Positions 54,455 to 64,000 of a stretch of DNA of 64,000 nucleotides are shown here, piece by piece. This DNA comes from Dissulfurirhabdus thermomarina (GTDB lineage: Bacteria > Desulfobacterota > Dissulfuribacteria > Dissulfuribacterales > Dissulfurirhabdaceae), in NCBI RefSeq assembly GCF_012979235.1, contig NZ_JAATWC010000001.1:439001-503000 (forward strand), in the 5' to 3' direction. The notes under the pieces are model-generated. The model had not been told where the DNA came from. It ran no database searches and saw nothing but the letters and a program-made list of their open reading frames with translations. Numbering within the stretch: position 1 is the stretch's first letter; each line of letters begins with the position of its first letter. Both the position numbers and the translations under genes were made by a program.

Positions 54455-54546
54455 AGACTTAATGAACCGGCCATGCGAACCGATGAGAATGATTGAGTAC
54501 GGCACCAGCACGTGATGTGCGTGCCCATGTAGCGGGGAGGCCATTC

Positions 54547-55719
54547 ATGACGAGAAAATCCTTCGGCATCTTGACGGGCGTCTGGCTGTGCCTGGCCCTG
54601 GCCGCCTGCGGGCAGTCGGTCAGCGAGAGTGTCACGCACATCCGGACGGGGAACGACCTGACCGTGGAGCCCACGCACCACGTGGTGCTGCTCCCGCTGG
54701 CCGACTATGCGGAAGGGATCACCCTGGACGACTCCATGCGGCGCCAGGTCAAGGTCCACGATGCCATCGCCCACCGGCTGGCCCGCCACGGCATCCTCTC
54801 GCCCGTGCCCGAGGACGTGGTGCAGTACCTCGTGGATCTCGGCGTCATCCGGGTCCTCGAGTCCGCCACCCATGCCTCGGCCAACCGGGTGATCGCCCGG
54901 GAGCTCAACAAGGGCTGGTCTCCCGAGATGAAGGAAGAGATCCGCAAGCAGATCGCCCTGAACGCCGCCGGCAACGAGTCGGGCCGCCTGGAGATGGCCA
55001 AGGTGGGTCTCGACCGCGAGACCATCCAGGACATCGGCCAGCGATTCGGGGCCGACTACGTCCTCCGCGGCCGCATCGTCGAGTACGAGGTGCGCGAGGG
55101 GCACTCCTTCGATCCGCTCAAGCGGGGGCTCCTGCCCTTCACCTTCGACCTCAGTTCCACCACCCTCTTCGGCGTGGCCGAGTCCGAGGACTACGATCTC
55201 TGGCAGCAGATGGCGGTGGGTGCCATCGCCGGGGCGGTGGCGGGGGGCGCCTCCTCGGTGGAGACGCCCTACGCGGACGTCCCCGGGGCCGGCAACAACG
55301 ACCACCACGGCAAGAACGCCGCCTTTTGGGGCGGCACCGGCGCCTCCGTGGCGTATTTGGCCGCCAAGGGCGGCAAGATCCCCAAGGGGGTCGTGCAGCT
55401 GAGCCTCGCGCTCCAGGACGTCCGGACCGGCCGCGTGGTCTGGGCGAACCGGGTGGAGAAGCAGGTCATCCCGCGCTCCGCCTGGGCCGATCCCGCCGAC
55501 CGGGCCCAGGTCGACCGGGCCGTGGAGGAGGCGGCCGCCACGCTGGCGGACGACCTGGCCGCCGCCCTGGCCAAGACTCCCAAGATGGCCATGAAGCCGG
55601 CCGCCATGGAGACGCTTCCCACCATGCCCATGGTGGAGCCCGAGGAGGTGCCCGAGGTGGCCCCGCCGCCGGAGCCCGCGGTGGAGTCCTGGAAGGGCGT
55701 GGAGATGACGGACGAGTAG
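54547..55719 (+). CDS. Lipoprotein with FlgO/LpoB-like domain
   Basis: A 390-aa lipoprotein. The signal peptide ends ALAAC (Cys20). Mature residues contain HHVVLLPLADYAEGITLDDSMRRQVKVHDAIAHRLARHGI, then FGADYVLRGRIVEYEV and VVQLSLALQDVRTGRVVWANRVEKQV, a pattern also seen in FlgO, LpoB and TolB-N-like proteins: a strand, an amphipathic helix, then a sheet that reports variation in binding. A Gly-rich insertion (about 220-275) holds a glycine-zipper-like GAIAGAVAGGASS. The tail is Pro/Met/Glu-rich. The ATG at 54547 has a GGGGAGG site. No function can be named. A strong terminator follows. Confidence 0.75.
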   Translation: MTRKSFGILTGVWLCLALAACGQSVSESVTHIRTGNDLTVEPTHHVVLLPLADYAEGITLDDSMRRQVKVHDAIAHRLARHGILSPVPEDVVQYLVDLGVIRVLESATHASANRVIARELNKGWSPEMKEEIRKQIALNAAGNESGRLEMAKVGLDRETIQDIGQRFGADYVLRGRIVEYEVREGHSFDPLKRGLLPFTFDLSSTTLFGVAESEDYDLWQQMAVGAIAGAVAGGASSVETPYADVPGAGNNDHHGKNAAFWGGTGASVAYLAAKGGKIPKGVVQLSLALQDVRTGRVVWANRVEKQVIPRSAWADPADRAQVDRAVEEAAATLADDLAAALAKTPKMAMKPAAMETLPTMPMVEPEEVPEVAPPPEPAVESWKGVEMTDE

Positions 55720-55747
55720 GACTCCCCTTTCCGTAACGACGGGAACC

Positions 55748-55785
55748 GAGAGGGGCCCCCGGCCGCATGCCGGGGGCCCCTTCTC
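55748..55785. terminator. Bidirectional terminator between the lipoprotein gene and cheB
   Basis: GGGGCCCCCGG pairs with CCGGGGGCCCC around CCGCATG, with the pairing extended by flanking GAGA and TTCTC. It lies between the convergent lipoprotein gene and the cheB stop, so it can end both transcripts. T-runs are short on each side. Confidence 0.7.
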
Positions 55786-55817
55786 GTGGACCGGGGTCTT
55801 CCGCCCCCGCGGCGTCC

Positions 55818-56942
<1,125 letters not shown>

Positions 56943-57797
56943 TCAGGGATGGACGCCGAGCATGTCCTCCGTCCGCCTGAGCTCGTCCCAGAGCTCGGCG
57001 AGGAGGAGGTCCATCTCCCCGGCCTCCAGGCCGCATATCTCCAGGAGCTCCGAGCCTCCCTCGTAGGTGAGCCCGTCGACGCCCGCCCCGATGCCCATGA
57101 CCACGGACAGGAGGTCGCTCAGGGCCACCACCGCCCCGAGGTGGTTTTCCCGGCAGGCCTCGGGCTGGTGGTGGATCCGGACGCCTTCCACGATCTCGGC
57201 GGGAAAGTTCCATCGCGAGAGGATCTCGGCGCCGATCCGGGCGTGGTCCGCCCCGAGCACCTCGGCTTCGGCCACGTAGAAGGGGACGCCCCGTTCCTTC
57301 ACCAGGGCGGTGATCCGCTCGAAGTCGTCCCTGACGTAGGTGTGGAGCACGATCTTGCCGATGTCGTGGAGGAGGGCGGTGGTGAAGAGGTGGGGAGGGA
57401 AGGCCTCCCGGCAGCGGCGGGCGATGAGCTTCGAGGCCGTGGCGGTGGTGACGGAGTGCCACCAGAGCTCCCGGCTCTTCAGGTCGTAGCCCGGGACGGA
57501 TTCCGACAGGAGCCGTTCCCCGCAGTTGGCCATGATGATGTCCACCAGCTGGCGCTGGCCCAGGAGGGAGATGGCCGTGGAGAGGGACTCCACCTTCCGG
57601 GGCAGGCCGAAGGCGGCGGAGTTGCAGACCCGGAGGATGTTGGTGGTGATGCCCTGGTCGTACTTCACGATCTCGACCATGTCCTGCACGGTGGCCTTGG
57701 GATCGTCCATGAGGAGCATCACCCGGTGGGCGATCTCCGGGAAGGGCGGCAGCCGGTCGACGGCGGCGTAGATCTCGTCGATCTTCTTCGGGTTCAT
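56943..57797 (-). CDS. HDOD domain protein
   Basis: A 284-aa cytoplasmic protein with one HDOD domain (about 15-215), a family often found with signal-transduction and chemotaxis genes. It starts KIDEIYAAVDRLPPFPEIAHRVMLLMDDPKATVQDMVEIVKYDQGITTNILRVCNSAAFG, a strongly typical opening, and retains an HD pair in TTALLHDIGKIVL plus ADHARIGAEIL. Whether it hydrolyses a nucleotide is unknown. It overlaps cheD by 4 nt and precedes cheB by 36 bp. Confidence 0.92.
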   Translation of the reverse strand: MNPKKIDEIYAAVDRLPPFPEIAHRVMLLMDDPKATVQDMVEIVKYDQGITTNILRVCNSAAFGLPRKVESLSTAISLLGQRQLVDIIMANCGERLLSESVPGYDLKSRELWWHSVTTATASKLIARRCREAFPPHLFTTALLHDIGKIVLHTYVRDDFERITALVKERGVPFYVAEAEVLGADHARIGAEILSRWNFPAEIVEGVRIHHQPEACRENHLGAVVALSDLLSVVMGIGAGVDGLTYEGGSELLEICGLEAGEMDLLLAELWDELRRTEDMLGVHP

Positions 57798-58273
57798 AGC
57801 TCGATCTCCTTGCCGCCGGAGATCTTGACGACCAGGCGGCCGGTCCCGACGTGGAGGTAGACGGTGCGGTTGAAGCGTCCGCCCACGTGTTCGGCGGCGA
57901 TGGTGATGCCGTTCTGGCGAAAGATCTTCTCCAGGACGAGGTAGTTGCGGCTCCCGATGGCGAAGAAGTCCTCGGTGTCCATGATGTTGCCGCCCCCGGC
58001 CACCTTGACCACGATGTTCTCCTTCTTGGCCCCCATGGCGTAGGCCTTTCGGAAGAGGAGGGGGATGCCCGTGTCGGCGAACATGCAGGGGTTTTCCTGG
58101 GCCCGTTCCCAGTTGAGCTTGGAGGAGGGCAGCATGTAGTGGAGGAGGCCGCCCACCCGGGCCACCGGGTCGTGGATGGCCACTGCGATGCAGGAGCCGA
58201 GGGAATAGGTCACCAGCGTGGCCCCCGGGTCCTGGCTCAGCCGCATGTCGGCGATGTCCACGACGATCCGCAT
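57794..58273 (-). CDS. cheD: Chemoreceptor glutamine deamidase CheD
   Basis: A 159-aa enzyme that deamidates receptor glutamines and can interact with CheC. LVTYSLGSCIAVAIHDPVARVGGLLHYMLP contains the catalytic Cys and His, and VKVAGGGNIMD is the second motif. No cheC or cheY is in this part of the operon. It begins 4 bp after the cheR stop and overlaps the HDOD gene by 4 nt. Confidence 0.95.
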   Translation of the reverse strand: MRIVVDIADMRLSQDPGATLVTYSLGSCIAVAIHDPVARVGGLLHYMLPSSKLNWERAQENPCMFADTGIPLLFRKAYAMGAKKENIVVKVAGGGNIMDTEDFFAIGSRNYLVLEKIFRQNGITIAAEHVGGRFNRTVYLHVGTGRLVVKISGGKEIEL

Positions 58274-58277
58274 GGTT

Positions 58278-59183
58278 TCAGGCCGCCGGTTCCTTCCGGT
58301 AGACGGTGGGGCGGACGTACCGGTAGGGGTGATCCGTCCCGATGAGGCTCTCGGAATGCCCCACGAAGAGGAATCCCCCCGGCCGAAGGCAGGCGTGGAA
58401 GCGCCTCACGGTCCGCTCCTGGGTGGGCTTGTCGAAGTAGATCATCACGTTCCGGCAAAAGATGATATCCATGGGATCGCGCCAGGGGAAGGGCTCCATG
58501 AGGTTGTGTCGAAGGAAGCGGACGTGCCGCCGGACGGTCTCCTTCACCCTGACATACCCATCGTATCGGCCGATCCCCTTCTGAAAGTAACGGTGCAGGA
58601 CGTGGCGGGGGAGGGGGGTGGTCTTCTGGATGTCGTAGATCCCCCGTTCCGCCTGGGCCAGGACCCGGGTGGAGAGGTCCGTCGCTTGGACCTCCAGCCG
58701 CCAGGTGGGCGGCAGGACCTTCGCCTCGAGGCAGGCGATGACCAGGGAGAAGGGCTCCTCGCCGCTGGCGCACCCGGCGCTCCAGATCCGGAGCGTCCGG
58801 TCCCGGTCGAGGCGCCGCAGCCGCAGGATCTCCGGGATGGCCTCGCCGGTGAGGAAGTCGAGGTGCCGGCGTTCCCGGAAGAACTGGGTGAGATTGGTGG
58901 AGATGGCGTCGAGGAGCGCGGCGAGCTCGGCCCCCGTCTCGTCCTCCACCACGAGCCGGTAGTAGTGGGAGAATCTCCGGATGCCTCTCTGGCGCAGGAT
59001 CTTTCCGAGCCGGGCCTTGAGGAGTTCCTTCTTTTCCGCCCGGAGGTAGATCCCGGCCTTGCGGTGGATGAGGTCGCTGAGGCGCTGGAACTCCTGGTCG
59101 CGCAGGGGCACCGTCTCGAAGAGGTCGGCGGTCCCCCTCCCCGGCGCTTCCCTGGTCGCCGCTGGCGGCCTAGAAGTCTTCAA
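58278..59183 (-). CDS. cheR: Chemotaxis protein methyltransferase CheR
   Basis: A 301-aa S-adenosylmethionine-dependent enzyme that methylates receptor glutamates. The N-terminal helical domain (about 28-90) is followed by the catalytic domain with [13 protein letters not shown], the SAM-binding [34 protein letters not shown], and [20 protein letters not shown] beta-subdomain able to hold C-terminal receptor pentapeptides is expected in the second half. Its start overlaps the end of the upstream MCP gene by 14 nt, and that receptor ends in QFEDF, a tether-like tail. Confidence 0.96.
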   Translation of the reverse strand: MKTSRPPAATREAPGRGTADLFETVPLRDQEFQRLSDLIHRKAGIYLRAEKKELLKARLGKILRQRGIRRFSHYYRLVVEDETGAELAALLDAISTNLTQFFRERRHLDFLTGEAIPEILRLRRLDRDRTLRIWSAGCASGEEPFSLVIACLEAKVLPPTWRLEVQATDLSTRVLAQAERGIYDIQKTTPLPRHVLHRYFQKGIGRYDGYVRVKETVRRHVRFLRHNLMEPFPWRDPMDIIFCRNVMIYFDKPTQERTVRRFHACLRPGGFLFVGHSESLIGTDHPYRYVRPTVYRKEPAA

Positions 59184-60819
59184 ATTGGGCCTCCACTTCG
59201 TCGTCGAAGGGGATGGCCCGGGCGGGGTTCACGAAGGGCCGCTCCCCGTTCGGGGGGGCCTTCCGGGGCCCGGCGGCGGCCGGGGCGGGGGCCCGGTCGG
59301 GGCGGGGCGGGAGTGCCGGCTGCGCGGGGCGGGGGGCGGGAGCGGGACGCCGCCCGGCGGCAGGCGTGGCGGGGGGCCGGCCGCCGCCGTCGCCGATGAC
59401 TTCCGAGAGGGCCCGGACGGTGGCCGTGAGGACCTGGGCCTGGCGGCGCAGGCCGTCACTGCTGGAGGCCACCTTGTCGGCGGTGGCGGCGTTCTTCTGG
59501 ACCACCTGGTCCATCTGCTGGACGGCCAGGTTGAGCTGTTCCACGCCGCCGGCCTGCTCCTTGCTGGCGGCGCTGATCTCCCGGACGAGGTTCTCGAGGC
59601 GGCCCGAGTGTTCCATGACCTCCCCGAAGGAGGCCTCCACCTCCTCGAGGAGCCCGGCCCCGCCGTCGATGCGCCGGCGGGTCTCCTCGATGAGCCCGGC
59701 GGTGTTGCGGGCGGCCTCGGCGGAGCGCTGGGCGAGGTTTCGGACCTCGTCGGCCACCACGGCGAATCCGGCCCCGGCCTCCCCGGCCCGCGCGGCCTCC
59801 ACGGCGGCGTTCAGGGCGAGAAGGTTGGTCTGGAAGGCGATCTCGTCGATGGTGCCGATGATGCGCCCGATGTGTTCTCCGGCGGCGGAGATCCTCTTCA
59901 TGGACTCGTCCATGTCGCGCATGGACCGGTTGGCCTTGTGGAGCACGTCGCGGGATTTTTCCACCAGCTGGTTGGCCTCGTGGGCGTTTTCCGCGTTCCG
60001 GCGTGTCATGGAGGCCATCTGCTCCAGGGAGGCGGCGGTCTCCTCCAGGGCGGCCGCCTGGGCCGCGGCGCCGTCGGCGAGGTCCTTGCTGGCGGCGGCG
60101 GCTTCCGCCGACGCCGCCGCCATCCGCTCCGCCTCCCGGTGGAGTCCTAGGTTCAGGTGGATCAGCCGCCGGAAGGAGCCGCCCAGGAGGAACCCCAGGG
60201 CGATGGAGATGCCCACGGCCGCCAGGCCCGACAGGGCGCCCACGATGGTGTAGCGGCGGACCTTGGCCGCCGTGTCCACCCGGAAGGCGGTCCGGTAGGC
60301 CCCGACCTCGTCGAGGAGCCGGATCATCTTGGACTGGTAGGCCCGCCAGAGGCGGACCTGGTCGGAGCGGACCGCTTCTCTGGCTTCGTCCAGGCGGCCG
60401 GCGGCGGCCAGGGAGAGGATCCGCCGTCGAAGCTCCACGTCGCCCCGCCACAGGCGCCGGATCTCCTCCCCGGACCGCACGAAGTCCGTCCTCCCGGCGG
60501 CGCGGGCCAGGTCCAGGAAGGTGTCGCAGAGATCGCCGAAGGCCTCCACGGCGGCCTCGTGGGCCTGGTAGGCCCGCCGGTTGGAAGGATCCAGCACGAC
60601 GTTGCGGATGGCCTGGCCCTGCTGGAGCCCCTGGGCGTACATGTCCCGCAGGGTGGTCGCCAGGGATTCCGCCGTGGCGGTATAGTGCTCGAAGGCCTGG
60701 TGGGTGCGGACCGCCGTGGCGAGCAGGAGGCCCACGGCGAGCACCGTGAGGGCCGTTGCGGCGGCGAGCGCCGCGGTGGTCTTGAACCGGATCCCCCGTT
60801 CCGTCCTCTTCGTGTCCAT
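59170..60819 (-). CDS. Methyl-accepting chemotaxis protein with Pro-rich linker and QFEDF tail
   Basis: A 549-aa receptor. Membrane helices at about 14-36 and 190-212 frame a periplasmic four-helix-type sensor domain. No canonical HAMP is clear after the second helix. The signalling domain has the hairpin tip core [49 protein letters not shown]. After about residue 470 comes a Pro/Ala-rich linker and the last five residues are QFEDF, similar to the NWETF-type CheR/CheB tether. It overlaps cheR by 14 nt. Confidence 0.95.
   Translation of the reverse strand: MDTKRTERGIRFKTTAALAAATALTVLAVGLLLATAVRTHQAFEHYTATAESLATTLRDMYAQGLQQGQAIRNVVLDPSNRRAYQAHEAAVEAFGDLCDTFLDLARAAGRTDFVRSGEEIRRLWRGDVELRRRILSLAAAGRLDEAREAVRSDQVRLWRAYQSKMIRLLDEVGAYRTAFRVDTAAKVRRYTIVGALSGLAAVGISIALGFLLGGSFRRLIHLNLGLHREAERMAAASAEAAAASKDLADGAAAQAAALEETAASLEQMASMTRRNAENAHEANQLVEKSRDVLHKANRSMRDMDESMKRISAAGEHIGRIIGTIDEIAFQTNLLALNAAVEAARAGEAGAGFAVVADEVRNLAQRSAEAARNTAGLIEETRRRIDGGAGLLEEVEASFGEVMEHSGRLENLVREISAASKEQAGGVEQLNLAVQQMDQVVQKNAATADKVASSSDGLRRQAQVLTATVRALSEVIGDGGGRPPATPAAGRRPAPAPRPAQPALPPRPDRAPAPAAAGPRKAPPNGERPFVNPARAIPFDDEVEAQFEDF
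59686..59853. repeat. 168-bp patch nearly identical to 61752-61919 (copy 1)
   Basis: The patch covers the MCP signalling-tip region. It differs from copy 2 at only two of 168 positions, both third-codon-type changes, while sequence on either side diverges. Confidence 0.9.
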
Positions 60820-60868
60820 GGTTCGTTGTCCGTTCCCGGGCCGCCGCGGCCCTCCCGCCCGGCCCGGC

Positions 60869-61387
60869 TCAGGCCTCCGCGGCGGCCGGCTCGGCCTCGG
60901 CGAGCAGGTTCCATCCCTCGTCCTTGAGGATCTCCTCGATGTTCAGGAGGATCTTGACGCGGTCCTTCACCTTGGCCATCCCCAGGATGGCCCCGGCCAT
61001 GACGTGCATGCCGAGGCCCGGCGGGGGCTCGATGTCCTCCCCCGCGATGTTGAGGACCTCCGAGACCGTGTCCACCACCACCCCCACGTGGACCTTCTCG
61101 TCTCCCTCCCGGATCTCCACCACGATGATGCAGGTCCGCTCGTCGTAGGCGCGTTCCGGCATCCCGAACCGGAGGCGGAGGTCCAGGACGGGGATCACCT
61201 TGCCCCGGAGGTTGATGACGCCCTTGACGTAGGGCGGGGTCTGAGGGACCGCGGTGATCTCCATGAGGCCGATGATCTCCCGCACCTTCATGATTTCCAG
61301 GCCGTAGTCCTCGTCGGCCAGGGTGAAGGTGAGGTACTTGCCCTCAAGCTCCGAGAGCCCGCTGGGGTTCTTTTCGTTCTGGCGCAT
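60869..61387 (-). CDS. cheW: Chemotaxis coupling protein CheW
   Basis: A 172-aa adaptor that links receptors to CheA. It has the two five-strand barrels of the CheW fold: [24 protein letters not shown], then [37 protein letters not shown] and [21 protein letters not shown]. The ATG at 61387 is preceded by GAGGACG and lies 44 nt inside the end of the upstream MCP gene; a TTG at 61408 could add seven residues. It sits between two MCP genes. Confidence 0.95.
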   Translation of the reverse strand: MRQNEKNPSGLSELEGKYLTFTLADEDYGLEIMKVREIIGLMEITAVPQTPPYVKGVINLRGKVIPVLDLRLRFGMPERAYDERTCIIVVEIREGDEKVHVGVVVDTVSEVLNIAGEDIEPPPGLGMHVMAGAILGMAKVKDRVKILLNIEEILKDEGWNLLAEAEPAAAEA

Positions 61388-62885
61388 ATTCGTCCTCGTA
61401 GTTCGCAAGTTCCAGCCGCCCGCCGTCGAGGGAGTAGGGTTCCCGGCTGTGGTCGCGGCCCACCATCTCGGTGAGGCGGGCCACGATGTCCTCGAGGTGG
61501 CGGGCCTGGCCCCGGAGCTGTTCGCTGGCGGAGGAGGTCTCTTCCGCCGTGGCGGCCACCCGCTGCACCGCGGTCTCGAGCTCGTTCATGTTGGCGTTGA
61601 TGCTGGTGATGCCCTGGGCCTGCTCCTGGCTGGCCGCGGAGATCTCGGAGATGAGCTGGCGGATCCGGTTGAAGCCCGTGGTGACCTCGCCGAAGGCCTC
61701 GTTGGTGCGGCGGACGAGGTCGGAGCCGCGGTCGATCTTCCGAATGGTTTGCTCGATGAGCCCGGCGGTGTTGCGGGCGGCCTCGGCGGAGCGCTGTGCG
61801 AGGTTTCGGACCTCGTCGGCCACCACGGCGAATCCGGCCCCGGCCTCCCCGGCCCGCGCGGCCTCCACGGCGGCGTTCAGGGCGAGGAGGTTGGTCTGGA
61901 AGGCGATCTCGTCGATGGTCTTGATGATCTGGCTGATCTCCTGCCCGGAGGCGGCGATCTCGGTCATGGAGCCCGTCAGCTCCTGCATGGAGGCGTTGGC
62001 GTTGTTGACCACCTCCTGGCTGGAGGAGGAGAGGTCTTCCACGCTCTTGGCGTTCTGGGCGTTCTGCTCCGTCATGGAGGCGATCTCCTCCATGGCGGTG
62101 GCGGTGGTCTCCAGGGTGGCGGCCTGCTCCGAGGCCCCGCTGGCCATCTGCTGCGAGGCGGTGGCCACCTGGGCGGAGGCCTCGGTGAGCTGGGCGGATC
62201 CCTGGCTGATCTCGGTCACCACCCCGCGGAGCGGCCGGCTGATCATCCGGTCCACCACCAGCCAGAAGGTGAGGATCACCAGCGGGAGGGTGATGACCGC
62301 CAGGATCACCGCCGCCCGGATCATCCGGGCCTTGGCCTTTCGGGTGGCCGCCAGGGAGGCCTCGCGGAAGTCCTCGATGCTGGCCCGGCTCTCCTCCACG
62401 GCCTTGTCGATGTAGTCCCGCTTGAGGCCGAGCTGGACGGTCCCGATCTTTTCACCTTCCACGAGGATGGGCTGGGTGATGACGGGGATGCCGGCCACCG
62501 GGTCGGTCCCCGCCAGGCGCTTGCCGTCGAGGTTGCGGAAGGAGAGAAAGGCGATGTCCGGGTCCTGGAGGCTCGCCGAGGCGTATTCCTCCAGGGCCGA
62601 GAAGTCGTAGCCGAGGACCCGCTCGGGCGCGATCATGGCCATGATGCGCCCGAGGGTGTCGCCCTTTTCCTGGAGCTTCTTCTGGAGATGGGCGGTCTGC
62701 TGTTCCTGGAGGCGCGAGAGCAGGTCGGCCACCTGGGCGTTCTGCTCGTGCTGGGCCTGGACCGAGAGGTAGAGAAGGGTCCCGGCCACCAGCACCAGGG
62801 TGCCCACCGCGGTGAAGATGCCGGTGAGGGCCACCACCTTGGCGCCGAAGGTGCCGCCGTGGTTTCGATTGAGGCGTTTCATCAT
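61344..62885 (-). CDS. Methyl-accepting chemotaxis protein
   Basis: A 513-aa receptor. Helix 1 at about 15-40; a periplasmic sensor of about 145 residues with a PAS/Cache-like run ([29 protein letters not shown]); helix 2 at about 190-212; then a HAMP-like segment ([15 protein letters not shown]) and the signalling domain with the same tip core as the other MCP. It ends in a polar tail of about 30 residues with no tether pentapeptide. The PhnD-like binding-protein gene lies directly upstream, which suggests it may sense a bound ligand. It overlaps cheW by 44 nt. Confidence 0.95.
   Translation of the reverse strand: MMKRLNRNHGGTFGAKVVALTGIFTAVGTLVLVAGTLLYLSVQAQHEQNAQVADLLSRLQEQQTAHLQKKLQEKGDTLGRIMAMIAPERVLGYDFSALEEYASASLQDPDIAFLSFRNLDGKRLAGTDPVAGIPVITQPILVEGEKIGTVQLGLKRDYIDKAVEESRASIEDFREASLAATRKAKARMIRAAVILAVITLPLVILTFWLVVDRMISRPLRGVVTEISQGSAQLTEASAQVATASQQMASGASEQAATLETTATAMEEIASMTEQNAQNAKSVEDLSSSSQEVVNNANASMQELTGSMTEIAASGQEISQIIKTIDEIAFQTNLLALNAAVEAARAGEAGAGFAVVADEVRNLAQRSAEAARNTAGLIEQTIRKIDRGSDLVRRTNEAFGEVTTGFNRIRQLISEISAASQEQAQGITSINANMNELETAVQRVAATAEETSSASEQLRGQARHLEDIVARLTEMVGRDHSREPYSLDGGRLELANYEDEYAPERKEPQRALGA
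61752..61919. repeat. 168-bp patch nearly identical to 59686-59853 (copy 2)
   Basis: Second copy of the shared MCP segment; the same strand and reading frame as copy 1, about 2.1 kb away. Confidence 0.9.
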
Positions 62886-62919
62886 GATCCGATTCCCCCT
62901 GTCAGGCCGACGCCCGGCC

Positions 62920-63810
62920 TCATTTTTCGTGCTCCCTGACGATCCGGAGGCATTCGGCCACCGGGCCGTAGTCCAGCGGGGCGGTCCAGCCGGCGATCTT
63001 GGCCGCCTTGGCCGCCGGGTGCCCCTCCTTCAGGGAAAGGAGGGCCCGGGTCACCCGCCGGTTGAGATCCGCCGGGGTCTTGGCGAGGGCCGCGAACGGC
63101 CATTCCGGGTAGAGGATGGTGGTGTGGACGAAGGGGAAGCCGTCGTGGGCCGGGTCGATCACCCGGAACTCGCCCATGCGGATCTTGCCCTCCGCCTCCA
63201 TCCGTTCCAGGGTGTCGCTCCGGACCGTCCCGGCGTCCATGACGCCGTTTTTGACGGCGTAGACGACGTTGTCGTGTTTCTTGCCCTCCACCAGGGTGAA
63301 GTCCCGGAAGGGGTTGATCCCGTGTTCGATGAGGTGCCGGAAGGCCATCTGGCCGCCGCCGAAGGAGGTGCGCTTCACGCACATGAACCGGGTGCCGCGC
63401 AGGTCGGCGAGGGAGCGGATGGAGCTGCCGGCCCGGGTGAAGATGACGCCGCCGAACCGGTTGAGGGCGCGGCCCTCGCGCATGTTGAGGAGGCTGGCCA
63501 GGGCCTTGACGCCGTACTTCTCGTGCATGTCCACGTAGAAGCCGGAATTGGCGATGAGGTAGTCGATGCGCCCCCCGCTCACCGAGGGTTCGATCTCCTC
63601 GAAGTTCAGGGGCACCACCTCGAAGGGCGTCCCGGTCTCCTTGGTGAGGTAGTCCGCCAGGGGCTTCCACTTCTTCATGGCCACCACGTTGCCCCGCTTG
63701 GCGAGGACCCCGATCTTCATGGCGGCGTGGGCGCCGGCCGGGGCGGACAGGGGCGCGAGGCCGAGGACGGCGAACCATGCCACGAGTCGGATGAACATTT
63801 TCCCTTTCAT
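62920..63810 (-). CDS. PhnD-like phosphate/phosphonate-type periplasmic binding protein
   Basis: A 296-aa exported solute-binding protein. Signal peptide 1-29 (ending GAHA). The mature protein follows the PhnD pattern: [30 protein letters not shown], then [32 protein letters not shown], and [13 protein letters not shown]. No ABC permease or ATPase gene is adjacent, so it is probably not part of a transporter here. It overlaps cheA by 4 nt (ATGA) and is followed by an MCP gene, so a role as ligand-loaded partner of a chemoreceptor is plausible. Ligand unknown. Confidence 0.9.
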   Translation of the reverse strand: MKGKMFIRLVAWFAVLGLAPLSAPAGAHAAMKIGVLAKRGNVVAMKKWKPLADYLTKETGTPFEVVPLNFEEIEPSVSGGRIDYLIANSGFYVDMHEKYGVKALASLLNMREGRALNRFGGVIFTRAGSSIRSLADLRGTRFMCVKRTSFGGGQMAFRHLIEHGINPFRDFTLVEGKKHDNVVYAVKNGVMDAGTVRSDTLERMEAEGKIRMGEFRVIDPAHDGFPFVHTTILYPEWPFAALAKTPADLNRRVTRALLSLKEGHPAAKAAKIAGWTAPLDYGPVAECLRIVREHEK

Positions 63811-64000
63811 GCGTTGACCTCCATCGTTTCGTTGTGCCGGGCCCCCTCTGCCGAAGCCCGGTGATCCATCTGCTCGTTGTCCCGGCGGACCTTATCGTTG
63901 TGGGACTCGATGATGCCGGCGATGTCGAGGATGAGTCCCACCCGGCCGTCGCCGAGGATGGTTCCCCCGGCCACGCCCCGGATCTGCTGGAGGTACTTGC
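63807..64000 (-). CDS. cheA: Chemotaxis histidine kinase CheA, C-terminal fragment
   Basis: The last 64 codons of a gene that continues beyond the window edge. The frame reads QQIRGVAGGTILGDGRVGLILDIAGII, the closing part of the CheA CheW-like (P5) domain, followed by a polar tail of about 35 residues. It is the most upstream visible gene of the chemotaxis operon and its TGA overlaps the next ATG. Confidence 0.85.
   Translation of the reverse strand, partial: KYLQQIRGVAGGTILGDGRVGLILDIAGIIESHNDKVRRDNEQMDHRASAEGARHNETMEVNA

Overview
The window reads as a high-GC (about 70% G+C or more by eye) chromosomal segment of a motile, Gram-negative, probably anaerobic bacterium of the Desulfobacterota (former Deltaproteobacteria) type. 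The evidence is a membrane-bound uptake [NiFe]-hydrogenase with its b-type cytochrome, an amphi-Trp/XXXCH-type protein of a kind described from sulfate reducers, a CarD regulator, several NtrC-class sigma-54 activators, sigma-54 promoters in the flagellar genes, and Pal, OmpH and Amidase_3 envelope genes. Assignment to a genus would be a guess. No insertion sequence, prophage, CRISPR array or rRNA is visible. One tRNA gene (Pro, CGG) is present.

Layout. 1-2.2 kb (minus): XXXCH protein, c-type cytochrome lipoprotein, CDF cation exporter and a small membrane protein. 2.5-6.8 kb (plus): mobB, then a three-gene hydrogenase operon without a maturation protease. 7.0-9.3 kb: NtrC-type regulator and a secreted protein. 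9.3-14 kb: a degenerate HtrA-like protein with uppP, divergent from nagZ, then TauE/SafE and PlsC-like genes. 14.0-14.4 kb: a long intergenic stretch with a strong three-way-junction fold. 14.4-19.8 kb: polyferredoxin-type membrane protein, rluD, carD, 3D-domain lipoprotein, and a minus operon of polyprenyl synthase, degenerate NodB-like protein and a small protein. 20-26 kb: mutS, Amidase_3 with TPR and AMIN domains, pal, ompH/skp. 26-38.3 kb: flagellar block fliK-like, flhB-like tail, flgF-G-A-H-I-J-N-K-L, csrA, fliW. 38.4-46.5 kb: ihfA, aroD, a stand-alone IMP-cyclohydrolase purH domain, tRNA-Pro, Mth938-like, rhodanese, MBL hydrolase, cbiA, nnrE-nnrD, a eukaryotic-type hisA, small membrane protein. 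46.6-51.2 kb: PAS histidine kinase and NtrC-type partner, U32 peptidase. 51.4-55.7 kb: mpl-tgt-yajC, then a lipoprotein. 55.8-64 kb (minus): chemotaxis operon, in transcription order cheA (partial), PhnD-like binding protein, MCP, cheW, MCP, cheR, cheD, HDOD protein, cheB.

How it works together. The flagellar block builds rod, P- and L-ring, hook-filament junctions and the CsrA/FliW switch. Two near-consensus sigma-54 elements (before flgF and before flgI) place it under sigma-54 control, and ihfA encodes a factor that often assists such promoters. The chemotaxis operon couples receptors, both adaptation enzymes and an unusual periplasmic binding protein. The hydrogenase would feed H2-derived electrons through cytochrome b to the quinone pool. 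The oddest items are two enzyme folds that have lost catalytic residues (HtrA-like, NodB-like), the structured intergenic element at 14280-14379, a 168-bp near-identical patch shared by the two MCP genes, overlapping back-to-back promoters at 11257-11307, and a eukaryotic-type HisA.
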